From positions 3,209,501 to 3,273,500 of the forward strand of contig NC_061786.1 in the NCBI RefSeq assembly GCF_022458985.1: a stretch of DNA of 64,000 nt, in the 5' to 3' direction. Source of the DNA: Mugil cephalus (Eukaryota; Chordata; Actinopteri; Mugiliformes; Mugilidae). Made by a program: the position numbers and the translations under genes. This document shows positions 36,799-50,100 of the stretch, one piece after another (position 1 is the stretch's first letter; every line of letters starts with the position of its first letter). Below the pieces are notes generated by a model. It made no database searches, was not told the DNA's origin, and saw only the letters and a list, made by a program, of their open reading frames with translations.

Positions 36799-37427
36799 AG
36801 GTCTTCAACGTTTTTCAGGCCAAGGACCCCAAACTGAAAGAGAGATTAAGTAGGGACCCCCGACCTACTATATGTGTTCTCTATTCAACTCGGCCTAGCG
36901 CCCTTTATAAATACACATTTTTATTATCATTTTATCATTCAAATATTCTTTTTTTTATTTCATACATGTGCAGCAGTAGGATGCAAACAATTGACAGATT
37001 CAAGTTTTAACTTTAAACATAGCTACATGTAGTAGGGACAATGAATCACTAATCACCATTTTTGGCCTGATTAGCTTCTCTTCTGCTTTGTTGCAGCGCG
37101 TCTCTGGATTTCACCTGGGGACTGAATAGGCTCTTGGTCAATTGTGGGGACCTGACAGAGTCAGTGTGTAATATGGGGCCTCGTAGTTGGTGATGCACTG
37201 TTGAGACAGCTCCCGTATCGCTGGATGAGTGAAATGCTGACTGAAAGATAACGTCTTCTGTCTCCATTTGTCTCTTTACTGAAATATGTTGGATTCACGT
37301 CAACGTGTATTTAAAGACATTTAAATTTGTGGGGTAACATTGTGGGGGAAAATTAAAAAATGTCTAATCAATCAAAGATATTGTGACCCCCTTAGAGTAC
37401 CTTCACGGACCCCCTATTGAAGACCTA
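36799..37427. mobile_element. Non-autonomous DNA transposon with short inverted ends
   Basis: It opens AGGTCTTCAACGTTTTTC followed by AGGCCAAGGACCCC and closes GGACCCCCTATTGAAGACCT, so the ends are inverted copies. A related right end is at 42056-42115. Nothing inside is coding. The ends resemble fish hAT-like MITEs, but no clear 8-bp target duplication was found, so the superfamily is uncertain. Confidence 0.55.
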
Positions 37428-37429
37428 TA

Positions 37430-40315
37430 AAATAAGATAGGATGAGATATGACAAGATATGCCTAAATAAAGGCAATGGAGAAATTCACATTGTTAGCAG
37501 CAGTGGTACAGAAATATTTAACAGTCACATGAACAGTTTATATATAGGTGGACTATGTATGGAAAAAACCCAAAAAATAAAAATTATATAAGGTATATCA
37601 AGTATGCAAAAAAATATAACTCCCTGGTTTCTCTTGGTAGCACTGGAGGCCAAAGCAAGGCCGTCCGGTCGCACTACGTGGTTTGGTTCTGAAGTGTTTA
37701 GGGTCTGATGGAATAACTCCATTATAGTATTCTTTAAGTTTTCTTTCCATTTGAAGATACATATTTGGTAACGGAACTGAAATATTTTTGTTACTGTGAG
37801 TTTGTCTGATGCTGAAGTTAAATGGCATGGCTTAGTTGGACGGTATGCATGCAGTGTGGTCATTATAAAGTTTTACTTCCTTAATATACAGGTCAAGCAA
37901 TCATCCTGGACTCAAGAAGAACTTGTCCAGAAGTGTCTGCTGTGAGGGTCTGTTACATAGCAAAAATTGGAGTGTTGAAATTTCAGGGTTCAACATGTTA
38001 GAGTTGATTCCCACTCTCACAGTGTCATTTTAACACATTCTGATTCAAAAAGTGTTCAGTGTTGGAGTTATTTGACAGTTAGTCAATCCAAAGCAAATTA
38101 CCTCTATAGAAATGTAAAGATGAGGTTAGTTACATCTCTACAGGGTTAATTTGCTTGTTAAGCCCCTGAGCTTCAGCCCAGGTAAACCCGTGGATCATCT
38201 ACTAGCTTGCTCTGCTGCGCCATTCTTCCGTGTGCTTCTGCTGGTTTCACCAATGATCGACGCTGTATTGTATGGAGAGCTTCACGCAGAAGGTAAGTGC
38301 AAATCAAACTTACGGGAAGAATAAATGAAACGCGGTGTACAAAATGGAATATCTACGGAGAACATATAGACTACTTTTCTATGCTTTGTTGTCGCTTGTA
38401 CTGAACAGCTAATGTGTGGGATTGTAAGGCTAGCTAACAATTAAACATTAACAAGCTAAAAAGCGGTTTCCTACATTATCCATTGCAATTTACCAAGTCT
38501 CACGCATGCTTAAAGTGGTGAAAAACAAAGCCTCATCTTTGTAACTCTGTCAAAACTAGTTTTGGCTGGAGCTAACATTAATGAGCTAATATGAAGTTCA
38601 TGGTTTTTCACCGGTGCCGTGTAACGTCAGTGTTTCGTTGACACACCAGTGGCGTGTTTGGTCGCCGAAAAGGATTTTTTTTTCTTTGTAGTTTTCATTG
38701 AAACTTTTTGTGCTTTGGCAAATGAATACACTTTTTTTTTAAGTATTTGCAGTTGGTTTCATTCTTGTGACACTTTGCCTTCGGCCATTGTTACTATTCT
38801 ACCTCCTTCCGCCACCACCAGGAGGACCGACGCATCCAAAAAACAGCGTCTCTGATGTAGTTGAGAGGCTTGTAGTCTTTCATAAGGTAATTTACCATTT
38901 AGAATTTTTATAATTTGTCATGTCACTGTCTTAGCCTCATATGCAAATGTGGGTAAAAGGTGGATGAAACAAATTACAGTCGAGTTTAGGATGTTTGAAT
39001 AATCACTTCTGTAACGCTGTTTTCTCTGACTTGCTCCTGTGTCTAATGCTCAGTGTCTTTGTGTTAACCCCGGTCTAACTGCAGTTCAGAAGAGCATCCT
39101 CAGAATCAGCAGAGTCAGCAGCCGTACCTCCCAACCGTTAGGCGCCACAAGAGGAAGATCGACAGCCATTTATTGCCACGGACAAGCGTCTGATCCCCTG
39201 CCAGGCCGACCGCTCTCACGGGTCAGTTTTTTAAAGCTCATTTTGTGTTCAGTGTGTCTTATGATGGTGTGCTTGTGAATTTATTTTATCTTCATTTATT
39301 ATGTCCTAATTGACTGCTTGTGAAAAAAGCCTAACAATAAATGTTTTTGAAAATGTATTGTTGTTCATGGAATTAATTCTCTCATAATGGCCACTGGCTA
39401 CTTGCATGGTAGACAATAACACATTATGATGAGGGATACTTATCATTGCAGAACATTCCTTATGATCATATGGTCTTACATGGTGGCTCTACAAATAGGA
39501 TAGGACAAACATACATTTTTTTGTTGTTGTTGAATTCTAAACATTTTTACAAAGCTGGAACTGGGTTTACAGGTGTAGAAGTCTACAGCAGATTCAAGGC
39601 TTTCACACGGGGCAGTAAAAGCACATGGATACTTGGTCCTAGCTGGTGGATCTCTGTGGTACTGACGACTTTAATCCTTGATTATCCCAAGCACTGTGAC
39701 TCTAAATATGTGCATTACAGTGCACACACTTTATATTATCCCCACTGAGGGAAAATTCAGGGGTTATATTATCTTTTATTATCTCAGTTAGAAAGAATTA
39801 ATGTTTTTATGCAGCTAAAAAAAAACTTTAAGATATGCTGTTTTCAAGTACTTTATCATATGACAATTATCAAATAACGGTTCCACTCTCATCATAGCTT
39901 TGCTAAAAACTGCTGTTGATTAGCCTTTCAGTTACACACATTTGGCTGCTTAGCAGAGGCACTTCACAGGGATGCAAACCTGTGACCTTAGAGTCCCCTC
40001 CCAGCTTCTGTAACCACTCCTCCATGCACTGCTACTCCTTCATTAGCGTCACTGGATCAAAATCTATTTCCCTTTAATCATCAAGCATTTCTGCTTATTC
40101 AGCGTAGAAACATTCACGTCCGCTGAAGGACGTATTAATGACACGTATCCGTGACAGGGGAGGAGGAAACAGTTTCTCTGCCTGAGACACCACCTGAAAG
40201 AAATGTAGATTCACTGCGACCTGGAATCTGATCTCAGGGTAGGAAATCCATTTACTGCACGCACATGTGATGGTGACAGGGAGGGGGAGCAAAGGAGAAA
40301 TCAGGAGCTTCAATA

Positions 40316-40317
<2 letters not shown>
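37430..40317. other. Spacer, no gene recognised
   Basis: Mostly AT-rich. At 38263-38300 an ATG-led stretch (MIDAVLYGELHAE) ends in a good donor (GAAG|GTAAGT), and 39050-39230 contains splice-like and CpG-richer sequence. These could be exons of an unidentified small or non-coding transcript, but no family matches and no joined frame holds. A short minus-strand open frame at 37525-37863 also shows no family match. Confidence 0.35.

Positions 40318-40372
<55 letters not shown>
40318..40372. repeat. (TG)n(TA)n microsatellite at the left Tc1 flank
   Basis: A TG run followed by a TA run directly precedes the left Tc1 terminal repeat, with CACACATA between. Tc1/mariner elements insert at TA, which this tract supplies. 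Confidence 0.9.

Positions 40373-41984
<1,612 letters not shown>

Positions 41985-42052
<68 letters not shown>
41985..42052. repeat. (TG)n(TA)n microsatellite at the right Tc1 flank
   Basis: A TG run of about 50 bp and then a TA run, in the same order and orientation as at the left flank. It begins within the last bases of the right terminal repeat. Confidence 0.9.
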
Positions 42053-42053
<1 letters not shown>

Positions 42054-42359
42054 TGCAACCCCCTTGCAGTACCTGTGTGGACTCCCTAGGGGTCATAGAC
42101 CCCCTGTTGAAGACCTAAGTTTTAGGAGCAAAAACTTGAAAATGTCACTTCAACAAATGACATCTTAAATCTGGACACAACGTCAGCTCTCACCCCTTCT
42201 GATGATTCATTCAAAAAATGGGAAACATCTCGCTCTTCAGCTTCAGCTCTTCAGGATTATAGTCCAGTTACTACTGCAGCTGTACACTTCAGAATCTTTG
42301 GGTAAAAACTCTGTTTCAACCTTTTCTTGGAAAATTATTTATGCCCACAACTGAGAAAA

Positions 42360-42760
42360 ACATTGACTAAAGAGGAGCTTTCACACGCAATTAACTCTAT
42401 GCAAAATGGAAAATCTCCAGGACCCCATGAGTTTCTATATGAATGTTTTATGAAGTTTGACAACCAGCTTACGCACATTTTGCTCTGTGTTTGAAGAGTC
42501 ATTTTTTAATGGGTCTCTCCCTGTAACAGTGTGACAGGTGGTTATATCCCTTATTAATTTCTAAATGTATTTCAGTATGTTCCTGTCTTTGACAAACCAA
42601 ACTTTCCATCTATGCTCTGAGAAAAATCACCTATTGATACCTTCAATAATAGGTAATAATAGATTTTAGTGCTTGGGTCAGAAGAGGGATCACTTCAATG
42701 AGAGACCTATTTGTTGATATTTTGTATCCTCCGATCAGCTAGTGTCAAAGTTCAGTATCC
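42360..42760 (+). mobile_element. Decayed L1-like LINE reverse-transcriptase fragment
   Basis: Plus-strand translation near 42362 reads LTKEELSHAINSMQNGKSPG followed by PHEFLYECFMKF, matching the palm-proximal NNKSPGPDGFPxEFYKxF block of L1-type RT. Downstream are in-frame stops and frame changes. No poly-A end or target duplication was found. Confidence 0.7.
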
Positions 42761-43023
42761 TTTGATTTCATGTCTTCAAAGCTTTGTATTAACCTTCGTT
42801 CCATCGTAACCACGTAGCTCAAATACTTTGAACAAAAACATAAATGCTAATGATCACATGACTGAGAATTTCAAATAACGCCACATCGTTTTGGTGTAAG
42901 TTAAGGATGTTTATCACAAAAACAAATGCTCAGTTATACAGTTAGAAAGGGAAAAACATTAATAATGGTATTGCTGGTCGTTTGGAGGGGGAATTCCAAA
43001 GTTTTCTGCTTCTTCAGGGAGAG

Positions 43024-43370
43024 GCCACAGTGTTCCTAGGAGAAAAAGAAATGTTAGTTTGGAGGCTATATATACTGATTTTTAAGGAGGTGAGGAAGAA
43101 ATAGTTGGAAAAAGAAGCATTTTGTGATTTAATAATAGAGAGAGAAGGAGGTGTTAAAGACACACAACGAACCTACAAACTAAGAACCAACATACAAAGA
43201 GAAATACAAACTAAAGATATTTTTTTGAGTTTTTAAAGAGGTGAGGAAGAAATAGAAAAGAAAGGTGTTTTTGGTGCATCTTTTGTGGGGAGGTTAAGGA
43301 GAGAGAAAGAAGGTATTAAACACATGCTACTAACATACAAACTAAGAAAGAGAACACAATAAATGTCTTT
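43024..43370. repeat. Diverged tandem repeat, block 1
   Basis: Two to three copies of a unit carrying AGAGAAGGAGGTGTTAAAGA, then ACAACxAACCTACAAACTAAGAA, then a T-rich tract, then AAGGAGGTGAGGAAGAAATAG. The same unit recurs at 45820-46690. Non-coding. Confidence 0.7.
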
Positions 43371-43880
43371 AAGAGGGTCTGTCCCTCCCTAACCCTAGCC
43401 CTCTGACAATGTTCCATTCAAGTATGTTTCCTACTTCAGTTTCATGGATTTCATGCCACAATTTAAACCTGTAAAAATGTTTCAAAACACTGAAGCTTGG
43501 GCTTTTTAGGACATTTAAATGCAAAGACAAGCAACTGGACTTAAGATATTTTGCCACTCATCCAAGTATCTTCTTCAGTTGTGAAGGGCTGGTGGGGAGT
43601 TGGGGTTTAAATAGTCGTGAGGTTCATGTGAGTGACACCCACAGATGAACTTATTTAAACTCAACTCCCCGTCAGTCTTTTAGAACTGAAGAAACTACTT
43701 GGATGAGCAGTGAAACACCTTGAAGAAACTCTCCCCTATGATGTTACTGCTCTGGAGGTTTATCAGTTTCTTTCTCTGGCCAGAAACCTTGTAAATACTG
43801 ATCTGAAAACTGCTGTGCACATGAAACCTTTAAACAGAAACTTCATTTTTAAACTTTAGTGGGTGTGTATTTGCACTTAC

Positions 43881-44309
43881 ACCGTTCAGGCATAACATTA
43901 AAACCACCTGCCTACTATTGTTAATGGGGACCTCTGGGTCCTATGGGTTGAGGGGAGGGGCCTCTGTGGATCATCCCACAGACACTTGATCAGTTTGACA
44001 TGTAGTGAATTTAGAGGCCAGGTCAACACATTGTGCTGTTCTTCATGTTTTTTGAGTTGTTCCTAAACCGTTTTTGTGTGTGTGTCTGTGACAGGCTGCA
44101 TCCTGCTGGGGGTGGCTGCTATCATTGACGAGTGTCACTGCTGTGGGGTGGGGGTACCTGGTCTGCGCTAGGTGGTGCTACATGTCTAAGTAACATTCAC
44201 ATAAATACCAGGTCCAAAAGTTTCTAAGCAGAACATTGAATTGTCACAAGACGATCAATGTTATTAACTTCTCCTGTCATGGTTTTAATGTTGTGGCTGA
44301 TCGGCGTAT
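43881..44309. mobile_element. Tc1-type MITE
   Basis: Ends are inverted: CACCGTTCAGGCATAACATT on the left and AATGTTGTGGCTGATCGGCG on the right, the familiar fish Tc1 termini. The interior holds deleted transposase-derived sequence, also seen inverted at 26838-27020. Its left part (43931-43985) is the reverse complement of part of the MITE at 45311-45513. Confidence 0.75.
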
Positions 44310-45310
44310 ACTGCACAGATTTTGCAGAGATCACTTTATAACACCCACTTTTCAGAGGTTTCAATATGCAGTTATGGTCTTCAGAATTATGTCTATTTTG
44401 GAAGTGTTCCCCAAGTCCCAGAAAAACACTGGGATCAAGTAAGCAGGACACATCGGCTCTAAATGTAATGGCAACTGTTTGCTGAAGAACAGTTCAATAA
44501 CATTTTGTATTTACAGCATTGAGTGAGATTGAAAGACTGTAGGTACAGGATGGATGGTGACTGCTTGCTGACAGCCACACAGCAGATCACATTAGTGTGT
44601 CCACTGCATGTCAGTCATTGGAGGAGCAGACTGTCAGTCTCACTTAACACCAGAAATACAACAGATGATTGGGCTGAACTTCAGCAAAGAGCCACTAATA
44701 CACTGGCAGCAAACATGCCCACTTCCTGGATCAGAGTTACAGAGTTTAAAACCTGAGCTGTAAGAAACGCTGCCAACGATCTCCTCTAAAGACACTGCAC
44801 TATCCGTCAGTCAAAGGTTCAAAGGCCCTTTCAGACCTTGCATTAACATCTGTTCTGGAGAATCCAGTCACAAGTGAAGCTTGAAGTACAGGTGAGAACA
44901 CCCCCAGTATGCGTTAGGCTCAGATGTGAAGAGCTGACTCCAGGCGCATTTGGAGAGTGAGCACAGGCACTAAAAGCTGATCAACTGAGATCAGATTACT
45001 GAATCTCATATGTGCGTAGCAGTTTTCAAATCACCACTTACAAAATTTCATACCTGGGAAACAAACTAATGAACTGGGGATCTCATGGGGGGGGATCATT
45101 TTAGAATTTAGAATCACTAATTAACCTAACGAGCACGTCTTTGGAGGTGGAACTGGGCAAATGAAGTGACACATTTTAAGCTTAGAAAATATTTTTTCAC
45201 AGTTTTTCAATTATGGCATGTTAGAAACAGAGCACTTAAAGCCAGTGTACTACTGCCCTCTAGTGGCTAGAGTCACTGTAACATGTCAGTTCTATCTAAT
45301 TCATCAGTCA

Positions 45311-45513
45311 ATACACCAATCAGGCATAACATTATGACCACTGACAGGAGAAATTAATCACTACATGTCAAACTGATCAAGTATGTCTGGGATGATCCAC
45401 AGAGGCCCCTCCCCTCAACCCATAGGACCCAAAGACCCCACTAACAACATCCTGTTGTTGAGACAATAATATGCAGGTGGTCATAATGTTGTAATGCCTG
45501 ATCGGTGTATACT
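45311..45513. mobile_element. Short Tc1-type MITE
   Basis: About 200 bp bounded by ACACCAATCAGGCATAACAT and ATGCCTGATCGGTGTATA, inverted copies. The interior shares GATGATCCACAGAGGCCCCT with the 43.9-kb element in opposite orientation. No coding capacity. Confidence 0.8.
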
Positions 45514-45819
45514 GAATGTAAAATAGGTAAAACATGGGAATAATTAGAAAACTTTTGTGATCATCTCAGTAACAGATGAACTGTAGGAAAAACCAGTTGA
45601 ATAGAACATTGTCAGCAGACCCTCTTAAAGCTCTTATCTCTTTTAAAAACAGATTGAAATTTGGTTTGGACAGAACATCTTTGACTTTAGAAAAGCTTTA
45701 AATGATCCAAATAAATTAACTGAAATGTCCTCTTTAAATGAATAATTAATAAGCCATTTATTTTTCTGTGTTTTCAATTGTCCCTTTCTAATAAACATCT
45801 GTATGATTAATAGCATTGT

Positions 45820-46690
45820 GTTTTAAATTTGGAGAGAGAGAAGGAGGTGTTAAAGACTTACAATGAACTTACAAAGACCTAACAAAAACTAGAAAGAAAT
45901 TATAAAGTATATAGGTTTTTTTTGTTTATTTTTTTATAAGGAACTAAGAAAGAAATAGTTAGAAAAAGGGTGTTTCTTGGATTTTTTGTTTTTTTAACGG
46001 CGACGGAGAAGGAGGTGCTAGAGACATACAACTAACCTACAAACTAAGAAGTAATAAAAACTACAAAGAGTAATACAAAGTATAGAGATTTTTTTGTCTT
46101 TTTCTTTGTTTAAGGAGGTGAGCAAGAAATAGAAAAAAGGTGTTTTTTTTGTGTTTTTTTTTAAGGAGAGAGTGAAGGAGGTGTTAAAGACATACAACTA
46201 ACCTACAAACTAAGGAGAAAAAAATTGAAAGAGAGCTATAAAGTACATTGATTTTTTTTTGTTTTGTCTTTTTTAAGGAGCAATAAAGATTTGCAACTAA
46301 CCTAAAAAATAAGAAGTAATAAAAACTATGAAGAGAAATACAAAATACATTTTTTTTTCTTTTTTGTTTTTTAAGGAGGTGAGGAAGAAGGAAAAAAATG
46401 TGTTTTTTAAAGAGAGTAGAGAACTAACAAAAACTAAAAAGAGCACTACAAACTACAGAGATTTTTTTTGTTTTTTTTTTAGGAGGTAAACAAGAAATAC
46501 AAAAAAAAAATTTTTAAGTCTTTTTGTTTTTAAGGAGAGAGAGAAGGAGGGGTTAACAATTTACAACTAACCTAGAAACTATGAACTAATAAAAAGTAAA
46601 AAGAAGTAGAGATTTTTTTGTGTTTTTTTTTTTTTTTTTTTTTTTTAAGCAGAGAAATAAAGACTACTACAAAGTAAAAAGTGGGAGAAT
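45820..46690. repeat. Diverged tandem repeat, block 2 (about seven units)
   Basis: Units of roughly 100-165 bp, each with AAGGAGGTGTTAAAGAC-like, CAACTAACCTACAAACTAAG-like and poly-T/TTTTTGTTT segments. Unit starts lie near 45840, 46008, 46175, 46275, 46410, 46543 and 46650. Purine blocks and T tracts alternate. No open frame of note. It looks like an old satellite or minisatellite. Confidence 0.75.
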
Positions 46691-46933
46691 GGTTTAAACT
46701 ACAACTAACTGTACAAGTATCTTCATGAGGACCAGTTTGTTTGTTTTTTTTTTTAATGAAATTGAGTTTGGTTTTTGGGTGAATGGTTATAGAATATAGA
46801 ATGGAATAGTTAAGGATCAGGGATGGGAATATAGTTATACAATTAAAATTCAGGGGAAAGATTTACAGAATGCAGTGTACTAATGAATGTCCTCATAAAG
46901 ATAGCAGAGTGTGTGTGCGCGTTCCCAAAGAGT

Positions 46934-46936
<3 letters not shown>

Positions 46937-47000
<64 letters not shown>
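46937..47000. repeat. (TG)n microsatellite
   Basis: An uninterrupted TG run of about 32 units. On the minus strand, the open frame of the last exon-like segment of the 47-50 kb locus runs into it as His-Thr repeats. Confidence 0.95.
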
Positions 47001-47001
<1 letters not shown>

Positions 47002-47179
47002 TTCTCTGACAGCAGCTCCAGCTGTGGAGCTCAGCATCTGGCCTGTTTCCTGCAGGAGGATCAATACGTCCAGCGATGCATCAGAAACATCGACCGGAGG
47101 CCTGCACAGAACTGGAGGGCAACAGGATCCATCTCCTTTTTGACACACGGAGAGAGGAGGAGAAAGAAGTTCCAGACTG

Positions 47180-50100
47180 GTTAAGCTACACCCTCTAAAT
47201 TGATACTGTGGGGCACATGTGTAGGGACCATAGAGCTGGGATAGAACAGTTCTTCCCAACAGGAAAATGAAATGATGGTGAATACCAGCGTTACTCACCT
47301 GTTCAGAGGGCTCGGGGCTGAGCTTCCACACTGTGGGGACAGGTGCGCTCTTCTCTGGAGGGTCATCGGGGTCACTGGATGCGTCCTCCTGCTCCCACCA
47401 TCCCTGTGAGAAAAATAAACAGGATATATGTGTAGGGACCACAGAGCTGGGACAGAACACTTCTACCCAATAGAAAAACAAAAAGATGATGAAAACCAAG
47501 ACTTATATATCTGGATTACTCACTGCCATCCACTTGGTATGAAGGCCAGAGGTGGAGGGTTGGGGGCTGGGGCTCCGCTCTCTGGGTCTCTGTGAGAGAG
47601 ATGAACAGGTTGAATATAGAGGAATACTGATGGAGCAGAGTGGGACACATGTGTAGGGACCACAGAGCAGGGACAGAACAGTCCTACCCAATAGTAAAAC
47701 AAAACCATGGTGAAAACCAAGACTCATACGTTGTGATCACTCACCCGCTTATTCTGGCGGCCAGAGGTGGAGGACTGGGGGCTGGGGCTCCGCTCTCTGT
47801 GTCTTTTCTGCGGAGGCTCCTCCAGGTCCCTCTGTCGGCGTTTCTTGTGCCTACGTCTCTGTGAGAGAGAAGAACAGGTTGAATATAGAGGACTACTGAT
47901 GGAGCAGTGTAGGAAACATGAGAGGGGGACAGAATAGTTATGTCCAATAGTAAAACAAAAGAATGGTGAAAACCAAGACTCATACATTGGGATCACTCAC
48001 CCGCTTAGTCTGCAGGCCAGACACGGACAGATGGGGGCTGAGGCTCTGCTGTGTTGGTACAGAAGCGCTCACACAGGGTCTTTTCTGTGGAGGCTCCTCG
48101 AGCTCTCTGTGTCTCTGTGAGAGAGATGATCAGGTTGGATGTAAAGGACTACTGATGAAGTGTGAGATACATGCGTAGGACGCACCGTGCTGGGACAGAA
48201 CAGTTCCAATTCAGAAAAATGAAAAGACAGTGAAAACCAACACTCACCCGCTTGGCATGCCGGCCAGAGCTGCAGGGCTGGGGCTGGGGGTGGGGGTGGG
48301 GCAGGGGCTCCACACAGGATCCCAAGTGGATTCAGAGCTGCTCCCCTGCTCGACCCATATCTGTGAGAAAGATGAACAGGCAAAAAGTAAAGGACCCCAT
48401 TCAGATGATTCAGGTAGAGTGCAGCCGCTGCACTGCTGCTAACATCTCTGGATCACTGGTTTCCTGTCTACACTGAATTTCAGCCAAACTGGCTTCTGCT
48501 GTTTATCTAAGTATCAAATGAAACTGAGTTAATTAATAATAACTATATAGTGTACACTGGCAGAATGTGCTTTCTGTACTTTTGCAAGTTTAAAATGACA
48601 GGGACAGTAAAGATTAATAAACACTTCTGTAAATGTGCCAATCTGTGGACTAATTTTACAGTGCAGTCTCTGAGCAGGTGAAATGACACCCACTAAAAAC
48701 AAACACGACACATTTAAACAGAAACAGCAATACTAAACATAATAAAACACTTCACGAGAACACAGAAAACATCTTAACCACTATTTAAAACTAGTTTTAA
48801 AAGCGTGTTAGTAGTGTTGGTAGACTGTTTTAAGTGTGAACTGCCCTCCCTGAACAAGCTGACTGTCCAAATCTCCTTTCCCAATCAACTTCTTGTTACT
48901 GTCGTTAGTTTATTTCTGCTCTATAAAAGCTGTAAGACAGGGAGGGGTCCTGTCCAATGATACATTAGTTGCACTTTAATGGTCATTAATTTGCGTTGAA
49001 AATTGTGCTGGAAATTAAAATGTATCCAGAAAAGCCTGAATCTGAGTGTCAAACTCGTGCAAATTCTTTCAACCTAATAAAATGGACATTGTAAAAATGA
49101 AGTGACATACAACAGCTTTACATGAGCATCACAGGAGAAAACATGTAGTACCTGGTAGCCTCAAAACAAGAGACATTAGTGTCTTTATTGGGACTGTTTT
49201 GTCTTAATTGGTTGTTCAGTAGAGCAGATGCTAATGTCTAATAAATTCAAAACTTGTTAACATTTTGATTCCGTTCATTTAAATCACAACTGAACACTGT
49301 TATATTCCGCTGAGGATTCAAGCAACCTTGTACAGGTATAAAATACAAGTTATTTTATTCATAGATTTCATGGTAAAATAAGTGATAATGAGAAAATGTT
49401 TGAATAAAGCAATGCTGCAGTTAGAATTTAGTGAAAAGTCAACCAAGGAGTAATCTACAGTAATCTAAAATGAAAACAGATTAATCAAGTAATGAAATGT
49501 TATAAAATAAAGCACCTTCCATGAGACTATTTGTGTTCAAGATGTAATTTACTTCAGTAGCATTTCTTTGGGATTGTCCACAAGGCAAACTAATTAGGTT
49601 TGATATGCATTCATTGATTTGTTTCATCTCCATCCAGTGGCAAAGTTATACTGAAGAACTTTTAACAAATGTTCTTCAGTAATCAGTGTTACTCTTGTGA
49701 GGTTTACATGGAAAAATAATCGAATGTCTTAAATTACATTCCTGCACAGAAGTGAAGAATTTAAAACACAGACAGTACATTTTTAAGAAGGAAATAGGTT
49801 ATCTGAAACCTATGACATTTTAAAGCAACCTTCCAAACACTGTTAAACACTAATCTGATTTATCATAAAATTAAATTTTTTTTTTTTTTTAAGCCCCGAC
49901 TCACAACAAACAACAAGGACAAACAACATTAGACTCCACCACACCACACTTTCACGCTTCTTCAATCCATGTACCTCATCACACAACGACTGTAACCGGA
50001 CGCCACCAACACATCAAACTTACTGATTACCCAGCACATGGCAAAGACCGAAGTGGAACACAGAAAAATACGTCACTGTTCCTGTGGCGTATGAAGACCT

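Noticed and set aside
46870-47184. Plus-strand open frames with Val-Cys repeats
   Set aside because: They arise from the TG microsatellite.
47180-48360. Firm NLR (NACHT-LRR) gene call
   Set aside because: Only short duplicated exons are present; no FISNA, NACHT, LRR or B30.2 sequence was found nearby, so the family link stays a guess.
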